Translations under genes and position numbers: made by a program | Origin: Pedobacter endophyticus | GTDB lineage: Bacteria; Bacteroidota; Bacteroidia; Sphingobacteriales; Sphingobacteriaceae | Reading direction: 5' to 3' | Assembly: GCF_015679185.1 (NCBI RefSeq) | Contig: NZ_CP064939.1 | Location: forward strand, 3,162,001-3,226,000 | DNA length: 64,000 nucleotides | In this document: positions 24,816 through 33,481 of the stretch, one piece after another | Numbering within the stretch: the first letter of the stretch is position 1 | How the letters are laid out: each line of letters opens with the position of its first letter | Notes under the pieces: generated by a model | The model's input: only the letters and a program-made list of their open reading frames with translations | Told to the model about the DNA's origin: nothing | Database searches by the model: none

Positions 24816-26369
24816 ATGCAAGAAACTAAAATATTATGGGCCGATGATGAAATCGACCTGTTAAAACCTCATATACTTTTACTAAATGATAAAGGTTACG
24901 CGGTAACCACGTTTACCAACGGTAACGATGCGTTGGAAGCGTTTGGAAAAGCCCATTTCGACCTGGTTTTTCTGGATGAAAATATGCCGGGAATGAGTGG
25001 CATTGAAACGCTCTCTGCGATTAAAAACCTTAACCCCGATGTTCCGGTGGTGCTGATTACGAAAAGTGAGGAAGAAAACCTGATGGAAGATGCCATTGGT
25101 AGCAAGATTGATGATTACCTGATTAAGCCGGTAAACCCCAAACAGGTGCTGCTAACGATTAAAAAACTGATAGACAATAAGCGTTTGGTGAGCGAGAAAA
25201 CTTCGATGGCTTACCAACAGGATTTCCGCCGGTTGGGCATGACTTTAAGTGATCGGCTAAATTATGAGGAATGGATCGATGTTTACAAAAAGATCGTTTT
25301 TTGGGAGTTGGAGCTCGAAAAATTAGACGACCCTCAAATGCATGAGATTTTAACCATGCAAAAGCAAGAAGCGAATACGCAATTCTCAAAATTTATAGAA
25401 GAAAATTACCTGGATTGGATCAAAAATAAGGAAACAGCGCCCTTGTTATCAAATGAACTGCTGAAGAAAAAAGCGTTTCCTTATATTAACGATACCACGC
25501 CGGTGTTCTTTATCTTGATTGATAACCTTCGCTACGATCAATGGAAAATCATCAATCCTTTGATTTCGGAGTTTTTCAGAATCGACGAGGAAGATATGTA
25601 CACCAGTATTCTTCCAACAGCCACCCAATATGCCCGTAACTCCATATTTTCGGGGTTAATGCCTTTGGATATGGAAAAAAGGTTTCCGCAGCTTTGGCAG
25701 AACGACGATGATGAGGGCGGAAAAAACATGCACGAGGAGGCTTTTCTGGCCGATAATATTAAACGCAGCTTAAGAAAAGATTGTAAGTTTAGTTACAATA
25801 AGATTTTGACTTTTGAGCAGGGCAAGGACTTGGTCGATCAGACCCACACTTTGTTGCAAAACGATTTTAATGCCATTGTATTCAACTTTGTTGATATGTT
25901 AAGCCATGCCCGAACGGATATGCAGATGATTCGTGAACTCGCTAATGATGATGCCGCTTATCGTTCGTTAACGTTATCGTGGTTTGAGCACTCACCACTT
26001 TGGGATTTGTTGAAGAAGATTTCGCAGAAACAGGTTAAAGTAATCATCACCACCGACCACGGAACGATCAGAGTTAAAAAGCCGGTAAAGGTAATCGGCG
26101 ATAGAGCTACCAATACCAATTTGAGGTACAAACAGGGAAGAAACCTTAATTTTAATGCAAAAGACGTTTTCCTGATCAAGAACCCACATGATGCCATGCT
26201 GCCCAAAATAAACATTAGTAGCAGCTACATTTTTGCCCGCGAAGATAGTTACTTTGTTTACCCGAATAACTACAATCAGTTTGTAAATTATTATAACGAA
26301 ACCTTTCAACATGGCGGTATTTCGCTGGAAGAGATGATTATTCCGGTGGTTACTTATTCGCCAAGGTAA
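24816..26369 (+). CDS. porX: PorX-type response regulator with PglZ domain
   Basis: This 517-residue protein has a receiver domain (1-120, D54-region motif LVFLDENMPGMSG and KPVN), a helical linker (about 125-215), and a PglZ/alkaline-phosphatase-like domain (about 220-510) with the metal-site motifs FFILIDNLRYDQW, FNFVDMLSHAR and IITTDHGTIRV. PorX controls the type IX secretion system and gliding genes in Bacteroidota, and its PglZ domain has been reported to act as a phosphodiesterase. In Porphyromonas it works with PorY and the ECF sigma factor SigP. Here an ECF sigma gene follows 346 bases downstream. No T9SS structural gene or porY is in the window. Confidence 0.93.
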   Translation: MQETKILWADDEIDLLKPHILLLNDKGYAVTTFTNGNDALEAFGKAHFDLVFLDENMPGMSGIETLSAIKNLNPDVPVVLITKSEEENLMEDAIGSKIDDYLIKPVNPKQVLLTIKKLIDNKRLVSEKTSMAYQQDFRRLGMTLSDRLNYEEWIDVYKKIVFWELELEKLDDPQMHEILTMQKQEANTQFSKFIEENYLDWIKNKETAPLLSNELLKKKAFPYINDTTPVFFILIDNLRYDQWKIINPLISEFFRIDEEDMYTSILPTATQYARNSIFSGLMPLDMEKRFPQLWQNDDDEGGKNMHEEAFLADNIKRSLRKDCKFSYNKILTFEQGKDLVDQTHTLLQNDFNAIVFNFVDMLSHARTDMQMIRELANDDAAYRSLTLSWFEHSPLWDLLKKISQKQVKVIITTDHGTIRVKKPVKVIGDRATNTNLRYKQGRNLNFNAKDVFLIKNPHDAMLPKINISSSYIFAREDSYFVYPNNYNQFVNYYNETFQHGGISLEEMIIPVVTYSPR

Positions 26370-26383
26370 CGATTTTAACCACT

Positions 26384-26632
26384 ATTCATCCGATGAAGAT
26401 TTGCAAAGCGCCGATTATTCATCGGATGAATTATAAACGATCGTCTTCCTGAACTTGATTCAGGATTTTTTATAACCACGTTATTCATCCGATGAAAATT
26501 TGCAAAGCGCCAATTATTCATGGGATGAATATTACGATCGTGTTCCTGAACTTGATTCAGGATTTTTTATAACCACATTATTCATCCGATGAATATTTGC
26601 AAAGCGCCGATTATTCATCGGATGAATACATT
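26384..26632. repeat. Tandem array of three 97-99-bp inverted-repeat units
   Basis: Three units begin at 26384, 26483 and 26580. Each has arms ATTCATCCGATGAA and TTCATCGGATGAAT around ATTTGCAAAGCGCC. The units are separated by ACGATCGT and CCTGAACTTGATTCAGG plus a T run. The second unit has one mismatch in its right arm (TTCATGGG). The array fills the gap between porX and the ECF sigma gene. Confidence 0.9.
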
Positions 26633-26715
26633 CTTTTGAACATCATTGTTGACCCTCAAAATAATTAAATCTACCCTGTAACCTCGCCCGCTTTAATGTA
26701 GTCTTACAGCTAAAC

Positions 26716-27297
26716 ATGGAGCAAGGAATTGAAGATTTAGCGCTGATCCAAGATGTATTGAACGGAAACCCTGCTCAATATGCTTTGCTGGTTAAGCGCC
26801 ATCAGCGGTTTGTGTTTACCCTTGCGCTCAGGTTTTCGAAAAACAGAGAAGATGCCGAAGAGATTGCGCAAGACTGTTTTGTTAAAGCGTATAAAGCATT
26901 GGGTACGTTTAAGCAAACATCGAAATTTAGCACATGGCTCTACACCATTACCTACACCACCGCAATGACTTTTTTGCGTAAAAAACGTTTAAATACCGCT
27001 TCTTTGAATGATGAAGATACTTTTGTTCAGCTCGAAAACCATACCTCAGCCTTTAATGCGAATGGTTACGAAAAGCACAACCGTAATAAGTTTTTAGCGC
27101 AGGCCATTAACTTGCTTATGCCAGACGACGCTACAATTATAACCCTCTTTTACCAGGGCGAACAAAGTTTGGAGGAAATTGGTGCCGCACTGAACATGGA
27201 GGCAAACACGGTGAAGGTAAAATTGCACCGGGCCCGACAAAGGCTTAAAGAGAAATTACAATTTTTGTTAAAAGATGAAGTAAAGGAGTTACTATGA
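26716..27297 (+). CDS. ECF-type RNA polymerase sigma factor
   Basis: This 193-residue protein has sigma region 2 (about 20-90: QYALLVKRHQRFVFTLALRF...EIAQDCFVKAYKAL...FSTWLYTI) and region 4 (about 125-185: MPDDATIITLFYQGEQSLEEIGAALNMEANTVKVKLHRARQRLKEKL). It should direct RNA polymerase to a small regulon. The next gene overlaps its stop (ATGA) and looks like a membrane-bound anti-sigma factor. porX lies upstream in the same direction; SigP in Porphyromonas is the known PorX partner, so this could be the functional equivalent, but that is inference from position only. Confidence 0.93.
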   Translation: MEQGIEDLALIQDVLNGNPAQYALLVKRHQRFVFTLALRFSKNREDAEEIAQDCFVKAYKALGTFKQTSKFSTWLYTITYTTAMTFLRKKRLNTASLNDEDTFVQLENHTSAFNANGYEKHNRNKFLAQAINLLMPDDATIITLFYQGEQSLEEIGAALNMEANTVKVKLHRARQRLKEKLQFLLKDEVKELL

Positions 27298-27776
27298 ATA
27301 CGATAGAAGAACAACTTTGGGATTATATAGATGGCAATTTAAGCGCTGCACAAGCCAGATCGATCGAAGAAAAAATTGATTCAGATAACGCGATCAGGCT
27401 TCAATATGAAGAATTACTGGCGCTAAACCTTACTTTTGGCGAGATGGAGCTCGATGAACCGTCGATGTCGTTTGCGAGAAACGTAATGGAGCGGGTAGCG
27501 GCAGAAGTGGCTCCGGTAGCATTGAAAACCACGGTAAATACACGAATTGTTTATGGCATAGCAGCCTTTTTTATAGGCGCACTACTTGCGGTTTTCGGTT
27601 ATGCGGTTTACAGTTCGGGCATTGATATATCTGCCCTCAACTGGAACCTGAAATTTGGCGTCGACATCAGTAAGTATTTAACTTCAACGGTTGTATATAC
27701 GTTTCTGTTTGTTGATTTGATTATCGGGTTGGTATTTTTGGATTATTTATTAAGGAAAAAAGCAATGCACAAATAA
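27294..27776 (+). CDS. Putative membrane anti-sigma factor
   Basis: This 160-residue protein opens with an acidic helical segment (EEQLWDYIDGNLSAAQARSIEEKIDSDNAIRLQYEELLAL) typical of the N-terminal part of zinc-less anti-sigma factors, then has two membrane segments (about 85-107 and 130-152). It overlaps the ECF sigma gene by four bases, so its translation is probably coupled. The expected role is to hold the sigma factor at the membrane until a signal arrives. The HxxxCxxC zinc motif is absent. The family call is by architecture and context, not by a recognised catalytic motif. Confidence 0.75.
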   Translation: MNTIEEQLWDYIDGNLSAAQARSIEEKIDSDNAIRLQYEELLALNLTFGEMELDEPSMSFARNVMERVAAEVAPVALKTTVNTRIVYGIAAFFIGALLAVFGYAVYSSGIDISALNWNLKFGVDISKYLTSTVVYTFLFVDLIIGLVFLDYLLRKKAMHK

Positions 27777-27783
27777 TTCGCAG

Positions 27784-27870
27784 CTAGTTGGGATTTGTAA
27801 TCCAACTTTATTAGCGCTGGATTTGAAATCCAGTATTAGATCGGTCGAGATTGCAAATCTAGCCCAGCAT
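27784..27870. repeat. Single diverged copy of the three-hairpin repeat
   Basis: Three short hairpins in a row (TTGGGATTTGTAATCCAA, CTGGATTTGAAATCCAG, AGATTGCAAATCT) have the same order and spacing as in the 143-bp units at 58376-58890. Confidence 0.75.
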
Positions 27871-27920
27871 ATGTTGCAAATTTTGCGTAACGAACGACCA
27901 AATCCCTTACAAAAAGATAT

Positions 27921-27953
27921 AAAACCAAAAAAGCCCCGATATTTTCGGGGCTT
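27921..27953 (-). terminator. Terminator of the cold-shock gene
   Basis: A 9-bp perfect stem (AAGCCCCGA with TCGGGGCTT, 27931-27939 and 27945-27953) is followed on the minus strand by TTTTTTGGTTTT. It could also work for the convergent anti-sigma transcript. Confidence 0.8.
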
Positions 27954-27974
27954 CCTTGTAAATATGATAGTTAA

Positions 27975-28166
27975 TTAAATTACTTTCACATTAACAGCGT
28001 TTAAGCCTTTTTTACCGTTAGCAACTTCGTACTGTACTTTGTCGTTTTCACGGATTTCGTCGATAAGACCTGTTGAATGAACAAAAATTTCGCTATCGCC
28101 ATTTGCAGGGATGATGAAGCCAAAACCTTTAGTTACATTGAAGAATTTTACTGTGCCTTCTTGCAT
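27975..28166 (-). CDS. Cold-shock domain protein
   Basis: This 63-residue single-stranded nucleic-acid-binding protein starts MQEGTVKFFNVTKGFGFI, containing the RNP1 motif (K-G-F-G-F-I) and the RNP2 motif EIFVHST. It should act as an RNA chaperone. The frame is open 23 codons further upstream, but the family N-terminus fixes the start at 28166. Upstream is an AT-rich leader with a weak TATCTTGC box near 28194. Confidence 0.92.
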   Translation of the reverse strand: MQEGTVKFFNVTKGFGFIIPANGDSEIFVHSTGLIDEIRENDKVQYEVANGKKGLNAVNVKVI

Positions 28167-28270
28167 TGTATTAAATATTAAAATTAAGTGTGCAAGATAA
28201 GTTTTAATATTTAAAATCAAAATAAATTTTAACATTATTTTAACGTTAAAATTTTGTAAACACCAGATTA

Positions 28271-29194
28271 TTAAGGGTTTTTATTTGCCTTCCCAATCAT
28301 AGTCAGCGTAATTTCGCTATTATGAGGAATTCCCAGCGTTGTTCCGGGGGCAACATCAAACCGGCTATTCATGTAAATATCGGCTATTCCCTGCGCCACT
28401 TTCTTCTTTCCTTCAGCATCTTCGGGCAGCACGTTATAAACCGCTTTTACGTGTATTCGGCCTTGAAAATCGACCACCGCCGCTACCTGATAGGCAAAGT
28501 CTTTATAGGCATTGCCAATTCTGATAATGTATTGCGGAAACATATAATCGTAAGCTTCGGTTCTGTTGTTTGTCCTATCAACCGTGCTCACTTTTTCGGC
28601 CTTATCATTTTTGCTTTTAGGTATAAACTCAACAGGGTCTGTAGCCGCAAAAGCGCTGTCGACATTCTTGTTAACCTCAGCGCACCGCCGCTCAATAAAG
28701 GCGGTATCGGCCCTGGTTGGCCTCTGTAAATCTTCGGCTTTTGCGTTAATCCGTTTAATGTAATCGTTGGCATAAAAAGTCATGTTTACATCCGACCGGA
28801 TATCACTGGCAATCACTTTACCATCTACCTGAACCCGTTGAAAAACCATACTGTCTTTACTAATGTGCTTTACCTTAAAGAACTCAGCCGCAAAGTTGTA
28901 CACATTTCCATGGTCGTATTGCAGGTAAAACTTTTGCATTTTATGCTTCTGAGGACTCCAGGCCAACATGGTATCTTCGGCAGCAACTTCAATTATCCAC
29001 GATGGTTTTTGCATAAAACCTTGCTTGTTAAATGAGTAGCCATTACTAAAACGCCTTTTAACCTCGGTAAAACGTATCCCTTTTACTGGTTCGAAAGTGA
29101 ATTCGCGTAACTCCGGGTCTCTATTTTTGTTTTTCGATTTACAGGCAGAAAGCAAGAGCACAAGAATGAGGAAATAGATTGCATTTTTTATCAT
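28271..29194 (-). CDS. Lipoprotein of unknown function
   Basis: I do not recognise this family. The 307-residue protein begins MIKNAIYFLILVLLLSACKSKN, a lipoprotein signal with the lipobox LSAC, so it should be anchored in the outer or inner membrane. The mature part is mixed alpha/beta. Its last ~70 residues (AAVVDFQGRIHVKAVYNVLPED...PGTTLGIPHNSEITLTMIGK) faintly recall TonB C-terminal-like folds, but this is weak. An upstream in-frame ATG at 29224 is less likely because it spoils the signal peptide. It lies between the cold-shock gene and the NAGPA-type gene on the same strand. Confidence 0.7.
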   Translation of the reverse strand: MIKNAIYFLILVLLLSACKSKNKNRDPELREFTFEPVKGIRFTEVKRRFSNGYSFNKQGFMQKPSWIIEVAAEDTMLAWSPQKHKMQKFYLQYDHGNVYNFAAEFFKVKHISKDSMVFQRVQVDGKVIASDIRSDVNMTFYANDYIKRINAKAEDLQRPTRADTAFIERRCAEVNKNVDSAFAATDPVEFIPKSKNDKAEKVSTVDRTNNRTEAYDYMFPQYIIRIGNAYKDFAYQVAAVVDFQGRIHVKAVYNVLPEDAEGKKKVAQGIADIYMNSRFDVAPGTTLGIPHNSEITLTMIGKANKNP

Positions 29195-29252
29195 TTCAAC
29201 AAAATATGGTGCTAAAATAAGCAAATTACAAGCACAATGAGCTAGATCTGCT

Positions 29253-30119
29253 TTACCTTTTCTTTACTAAAACCACATTCGCCACCTTGCGCTGACCTGC
29301 GTGATCCCATTTTTTGTTATCTGTTGGGTAGTTCACTACACCATTATCGGGCATGCCGTTTACCCATAACGTTGTAGATCCTCCGCCATCAAAATTGATG
29401 GCACTTGTACAACCCAACCAACGCATTAATTTAGTAAGCTCGAAGAGACTCATTCCGGCCGAATTTGCATTTCTTCCATCAACTGTTAACAAAATAACTC
29501 GGCCGTTTGGTTTAATGCCTAAACAGGTGCGTGGGTGGCGTAAGCGGTTAAAGGCGCCGGTATCGAGTTTTTCGTCTGCGCCATTAAATGTTAATAAGGG
29601 CCCGTTTAATAACACCTCTTTCTCAGGCAAGGCGGTTTCCCAGTCGGCAGCGCCATCCCATTTTTTTATAGCAATCTTCCCATTTTCGATCACTACAGCC
29701 GCTTCCTGATGCCTTGCCCGACCTCCGTTTTTCTCCAAACGGTTGGTGTTAATCACCGCTCCGTTTACCTTTACAAAATCTACCGATCCACCGTTTTTTA
29801 CATCGAAAAAATTGCCGTTTATTGCAGCAATGGCGTTAGCACGCAGACCAAAATCGCTGGTGCTTATCAATTCCTTTTCTTCGGCGCCGATGGCGAAAAC
29901 AGCTTTCCTTCCACGGTTTTTTACTTCAACAAATGAGATGTTTTCGTTTGCAGCAAACAGGTTATTTTGATCGAAATGATGACGATATAATGTGACTTGC
30001 CTGGCAACTTTTGTTTTTTGCCATTTTGTTTTTGCAACCGTTAACGAATCGGTGTTTTGTGCATGAGCATTGAAAAACGCAACAGCAAAAACTACCGCAA
30101 AAAAGGATTTCTTGAACAT
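29253..30119 (-). CDS. Secreted phosphodiester glycosidase family (NAGPA/DUF2233) protein
   Basis: This 288-residue protein has a signal peptide (about 1-20, ending AHA) and a NAGPA domain: AIAAINGNFFDVKNGGSVDF, LNGPLL, HPRTCLGIKPNGRVILLTVDGRNANSAGMSLFEL and the INFDGGGSTTLWVNG motif. Relatives remove N-acetylglucosamine caps from phosphodiesters in animals, and many bacterial members are linked to exopolysaccharide or wall sugars. The bacterial substrate is not defined here. It stands 58 bases upstream of the lipoprotein gene in the same direction. Confidence 0.88.
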   Translation of the reverse strand: MFKKSFFAVVFAVAFFNAHAQNTDSLTVAKTKWQKTKVARQVTLYRHHFDQNNLFAANENISFVEVKNRGRKAVFAIGAEEKELISTSDFGLRANAIAAINGNFFDVKNGGSVDFVKVNGAVINTNRLEKNGGRARHQEAAVVIENGKIAIKKWDGAADWETALPEKEVLLNGPLLTFNGADEKLDTGAFNRLRHPRTCLGIKPNGRVILLTVDGRNANSAGMSLFELTKLMRWLGCTSAINFDGGGSTTLWVNGMPDNGVVNYPTDNKKWDHAGQRKVANVVLVKKR

Positions 30120-30830
30120 GGGATGAGTTTTTTGTTTAAAATTAGCAAACGCGATAATGTTTGCCTGAATCCATCAACATTTATACAAAGTTCACCACAC
30201 GATTGTCCGTCATTTCTTTGAAGTTTAATCTACCAATGACAGCACGAATTTTGATCCTGAGTTTTAATTTATGGCATAAAATCAATACGAATAATGTTTA
30301 TATATTCTTGCCGTCTTTCCCGCGCAGGCGGGAATCTTAATACTCGACGCCCAATTTTTTGCGCATTAGGATCCCCAGTCAAGCTGAGGATGACGACCGT
30401 TCTTAGAAAACGCCATAAAATGTGTTGTCATTTTGATGTTTTCAGCTCGTAAAACGATGTTTCAAAAATGTGTCCACACGATAGGAACTATCGGGACCTG
30501 CGTTATACTACCATTGACGTTTTCGTCATTGCGAAATCGATCTTTCATCGATTGAAGCAATCTCATTAGAGATTTTATTGCAGAATAGATTGCTTCCTGC
30601 CTCGCTACAAAGTAGCCCCTTTGGGGCAAGGACGACCGCTTAAAAAATGTCACTCATATCGACTTTATTCTAATAATTACCCCCAGGATGACAGCATTGA
30701 AATCTTCCTGCTCAGCACTGCTGTCCTTACGTCTGTGCTAATGGGCTGGGGATATCTCAACCGATGAAAAATCGGTTGTCGATATGACGGGGTTATTAGT
30801 GGTAGGTGGAAAGAGTCTCCATACATTGCA
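30120..30830. repeat. Gene-free region made of several dispersed repeat families
   Basis: Contents include a perfect TTCCCGCGCAGGCGGGAA hairpin (30317-30334), the GGATCCCCAGTCAAGCTGAGG module (about 30369-30415), a CGTCATTGCGA...GAAGCAATCT hairpin relative (about 30523-30600), and the CCTCGCTACAAAGTAGCCCC module (about 30600-30635). Short frames here (for example 30462-30653) are translations of these repeats and share the peptide SSLPQRGYFVA with another repeat copy at about 47800. Confidence 0.7.
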
Positions 30831-30868
30831 AAAAAAAAATGGTTCGTGTTTCCACGAACCATTTTTCT
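30831..30868 (-). terminator. Terminator of the zinc metalloprotease gene
   Basis: An 8-bp GC-rich stem (GGTTCGTG with CACGAACC, loop TTTC), extended by A/T pairs, is followed on the minus strand by nine T residues. Confidence 0.88.
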
Positions 30869-30882
30869 TTAAAGCATTCAGG

Positions 30883-33390
30883 CTATTTCTTAGGATCTAA
30901 AATGTCCTTAATTCTGATGTTTAAATCATCGTAATGCGCTTTTGAAACTTCATCGCCGGTTGCTGCTCTGGCTTTTGTTATGGCCAACAATTTCTTTAAC
31001 TCTACCCTAACCAACGGCCTGATATCAGATAAGCCAACATTAATTGGGGTTAAGCCATAACTTGCGGCGCTTTCTACCGGAAAGCCAGCTGGAAGTTCAC
31101 TTTCTTTGGTCATTAAATCCGACAGGCGATCGACGTAGGCACGTTGTAGGTTCCGCTTGAAAGCGTCTGGTCTCGCTGCTACAAAAACCGACGATCTTAA
31201 ATCGGTAAACATTTCGGGCAAGGTGTAGGCTTTCGCAGTTCCGTTTTTGGTTTCGTTATCTAACAAACGAGCCAAACGCGGCGCCGATAAAAGGTTACCC
31301 AGGGTATTGGTTTGTACGCCTTTAATTCGACTTAACAAAACGCCATTATCGAATTTGCTCAACTGCTCGTTGTTAATTAGCCAAAGTGGCGTAGTAAACA
31401 ATTGCTGGTTTAAAAAACCAATGGCTTCCTTTTGCTTCGCTTGTGGCAAGTAGGCATAAACGGGACCAGATTGCTCGTATGTTTTAAAATTTTCGCTTAA
31501 TCCGCCAACGTTCGTAGTAACATGGCCCATGTAGCGGTTAAATTGGCCAACAATTTCGCCGTAAATTTCTTTTAAGTTGCTATAATCTTCACCTTTTTCG
31601 TAGGTCCATTTTTCGATGTTGGGAAGTATGCGTTTGAGGTTGGCAATACCATATCCGCTCGCCTTCATGGCATTATCGCCCAAATCTTCGTTCTGCAAAC
31701 GCGGATCGAGCATGGTTCCTTGCCTACCATAGAAATAAAGTGGATTTCCGGCATTTTTAAGCGTCCATTGGTCTAAGATTTCCTTTTCCTGCTCGGCTGT
31801 TTTTCCTCCGGGAAGCCATGAGTATCCCCATTTAACGGCCCATTTATCATATTCTCCAATTTGAGGATGCAATTTCGTTACGCCGTCTCCCGGTTGAGCA
31901 ATGTAGTTGAACCGGGCATAATCCATAATAGATGGAGCAGTTCCATGCGCATCGGTAAAGGTTTTCGAACGCAGCGAATCTACAGGATAGGCATAGCTCG
32001 AACCAAAGTTGTGTGGCAAGCCCAGGGTATGGCCAATTTCATGAGAGGAAACAAAACGAATCAGTTCGCCCATTTGCGCATCGCTAAATTTAGCCTTGCG
32101 TATTGATGGATTAATTGCTGCAGTTTGCACAAAGTACCAGTTACGCAAAAGGTTCATTACGTTGTGGTACCAGCCAATATGTGTTTCCAAAATTTGCCCC
32201 GTGCGTGGGTCGCTAATGTGTGGCCCGTAAGCATTGGCAATATCCGATGCAAAGTACCGTACAACTGAATATCTCGAATCTTCTACACTAAACTCGGGGT
32301 CTTCTTGCGGTGTCGGCGCTTTTTTTCCGATGATTGCATTTTTAAACCCTGCGGCTTCGAAAGCAACCTGCCAATCGTTAATGCCCTGAATTAAATAAGG
32401 CACCCACTTGTTCGGTGTTGCCGGATCGATGTAAATAACGATCGGTTTTATAGGTTCAACCAGTTCTCCGCGTTTATAAGCGTTGGTATCTTTTGGCACC
32501 AAATTCCAGCGGTGTATGTAAGCCGTGCGCTCTGCTTTTTGTGCGCCCGAGCCATAATCAATTTGCGATTGACCGAAGAAACCCACTCTTTTATCCATAA
32601 TCCGGGCTTTTACAGGGATTTTTGGAAGCAGGAGCATTGACGTATTAAACTCGAAGGTTACTGCGCCGTTGCTATTATCGGTAGGAGATTCTGCCGCTCG
32701 GTAGGTTTTTGTAGTTCTTACCTCAATATTAACGGGGAACGTTTTAACGGTATCGATGTAAGAGCGTGCCATATCGTAAGCTGTAACTTTATAAGCCTTG
32801 CGCAACTGATCTGTAGCGCCGATTGCAATGACATCGCCATTATAAAAATCGGTAACATCGATCACTACGCCGCTTGTATCTTTGTTGTAAGCCTTAATTT
32901 CGAAACTTGCCAGTATTTGCGAAAGGTTGGAATTTTGAACCGATTCGAACATATCGCTATTCGGGTCGGCCTTTGTGGCATAGCTCGGTACGCGAACGTA
33001 AACCTGCTTGCCTCTGCGCTCCCATTTCCATACCTGTTCGTTTATTTGTTCGCCTCCATATTGCTGGTTGCCCACCTTTACGCCTACAGGTACTTTAGAT
33101 AAACGGGTTACCGCTAACATTTCGCGGTTGATTAATGAATCGGGGATTTCGAAATACCACTTATCATCTACCTTGTGGGTTTTAAACAAGCCGTTGGTTG
33201 TTCTGGCTTTTGAGGTAATTACTTCGCTGTAAGGCTTAATTCCTTCTTTTTTTGGTGCCGCAGGTGCAGCTGCCGGAGTGGTTTCCCCTTTCTTTGTTTT
33301 TGATTTCTTTTGGGCAAGCGCCGAGCCAGAGCCTGCCATGCCACATGCTACAATACCTGCTAATGCAAGTACCTTAAAGTTTTTCTTCAT
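30883..33390 (-). CDS. Secreted zinc-dependent metalloprotease (DUF4953/DUF5117/DUF5118 type)
   Basis: This 835-residue protein has a signal peptide (about 1-26), a low-complexity KKSKTKKGETTPAAAPAAPKK linker region, an N-terminal DUF5118/5117-type domain, and a metzincin-like active site, SSHEIGHTLGLPHNFG, with H450, E451, H454 and H460. The C-terminal third is helical. It is common in Bacteroidota but its targets are unknown. It has its own TAACTTTG promoter box (33467-33474) and a strong terminator, so it is a single-gene unit. Confidence 0.9.
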   Translation of the reverse strand: MKKNFKVLALAGIVACGMAGSGSALAQKKSKTKKGETTPAAAPAAPKKEGIKPYSEVITSKARTTNGLFKTHKVDDKWYFEIPDSLINREMLAVTRLSKVPVGVKVGNQQYGGEQINEQVWKWERRGKQVYVRVPSYATKADPNSDMFESVQNSNLSQILASFEIKAYNKDTSGVVIDVTDFYNGDVIAIGATDQLRKAYKVTAYDMARSYIDTVKTFPVNIEVRTTKTYRAAESPTDNSNGAVTFEFNTSMLLLPKIPVKARIMDKRVGFFGQSQIDYGSGAQKAERTAYIHRWNLVPKDTNAYKRGELVEPIKPIVIYIDPATPNKWVPYLIQGINDWQVAFEAAGFKNAIIGKKAPTPQEDPEFSVEDSRYSVVRYFASDIANAYGPHISDPRTGQILETHIGWYHNVMNLLRNWYFVQTAAINPSIRKAKFSDAQMGELIRFVSSHEIGHTLGLPHNFGSSYAYPVDSLRSKTFTDAHGTAPSIMDYARFNYIAQPGDGVTKLHPQIGEYDKWAVKWGYSWLPGGKTAEQEKEILDQWTLKNAGNPLYFYGRQGTMLDPRLQNEDLGDNAMKASGYGIANLKRILPNIEKWTYEKGEDYSNLKEIYGEIVGQFNRYMGHVTTNVGGLSENFKTYEQSGPVYAYLPQAKQKEAIGFLNQQLFTTPLWLINNEQLSKFDNGVLLSRIKGVQTNTLGNLLSAPRLARLLDNETKNGTAKAYTLPEMFTDLRSSVFVAARPDAFKRNLQRAYVDRLSDLMTKESELPAGFPVESAASYGLTPINVGLSDIRPLVRVELKKLLAITKARAATGDEVSKAHYDDLNIRIKDILDPKK

Positions 33391-33466
33391 GAATAAAAAA
33401 GTTTGTTTGCTTGTTATTAGTGCGTTAAATTAGAAATTTGTTACCGCTATTGCTTTCTTGTATCTG

Positions 33467-33474
33467 CAAAGTTA
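33467..33474 (-). promoter_or_regulatory. Promoter -7 element of the metalloprotease gene
   Basis: On the minus strand TAACTTTG matches TAnnTTTG and predicts a leader of about 70 bases. Confidence 0.5.
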
Positions 33475-33481
33475 CTGCAAG

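Noticed and set aside
30462..30653. 63-codon minus-strand frame
   Set aside because: It is a translation of the GCTACAAAGTAGCCCC repeat (peptide SSLPQRGYFVA), which also appears in an unrelated frame at about 47800.
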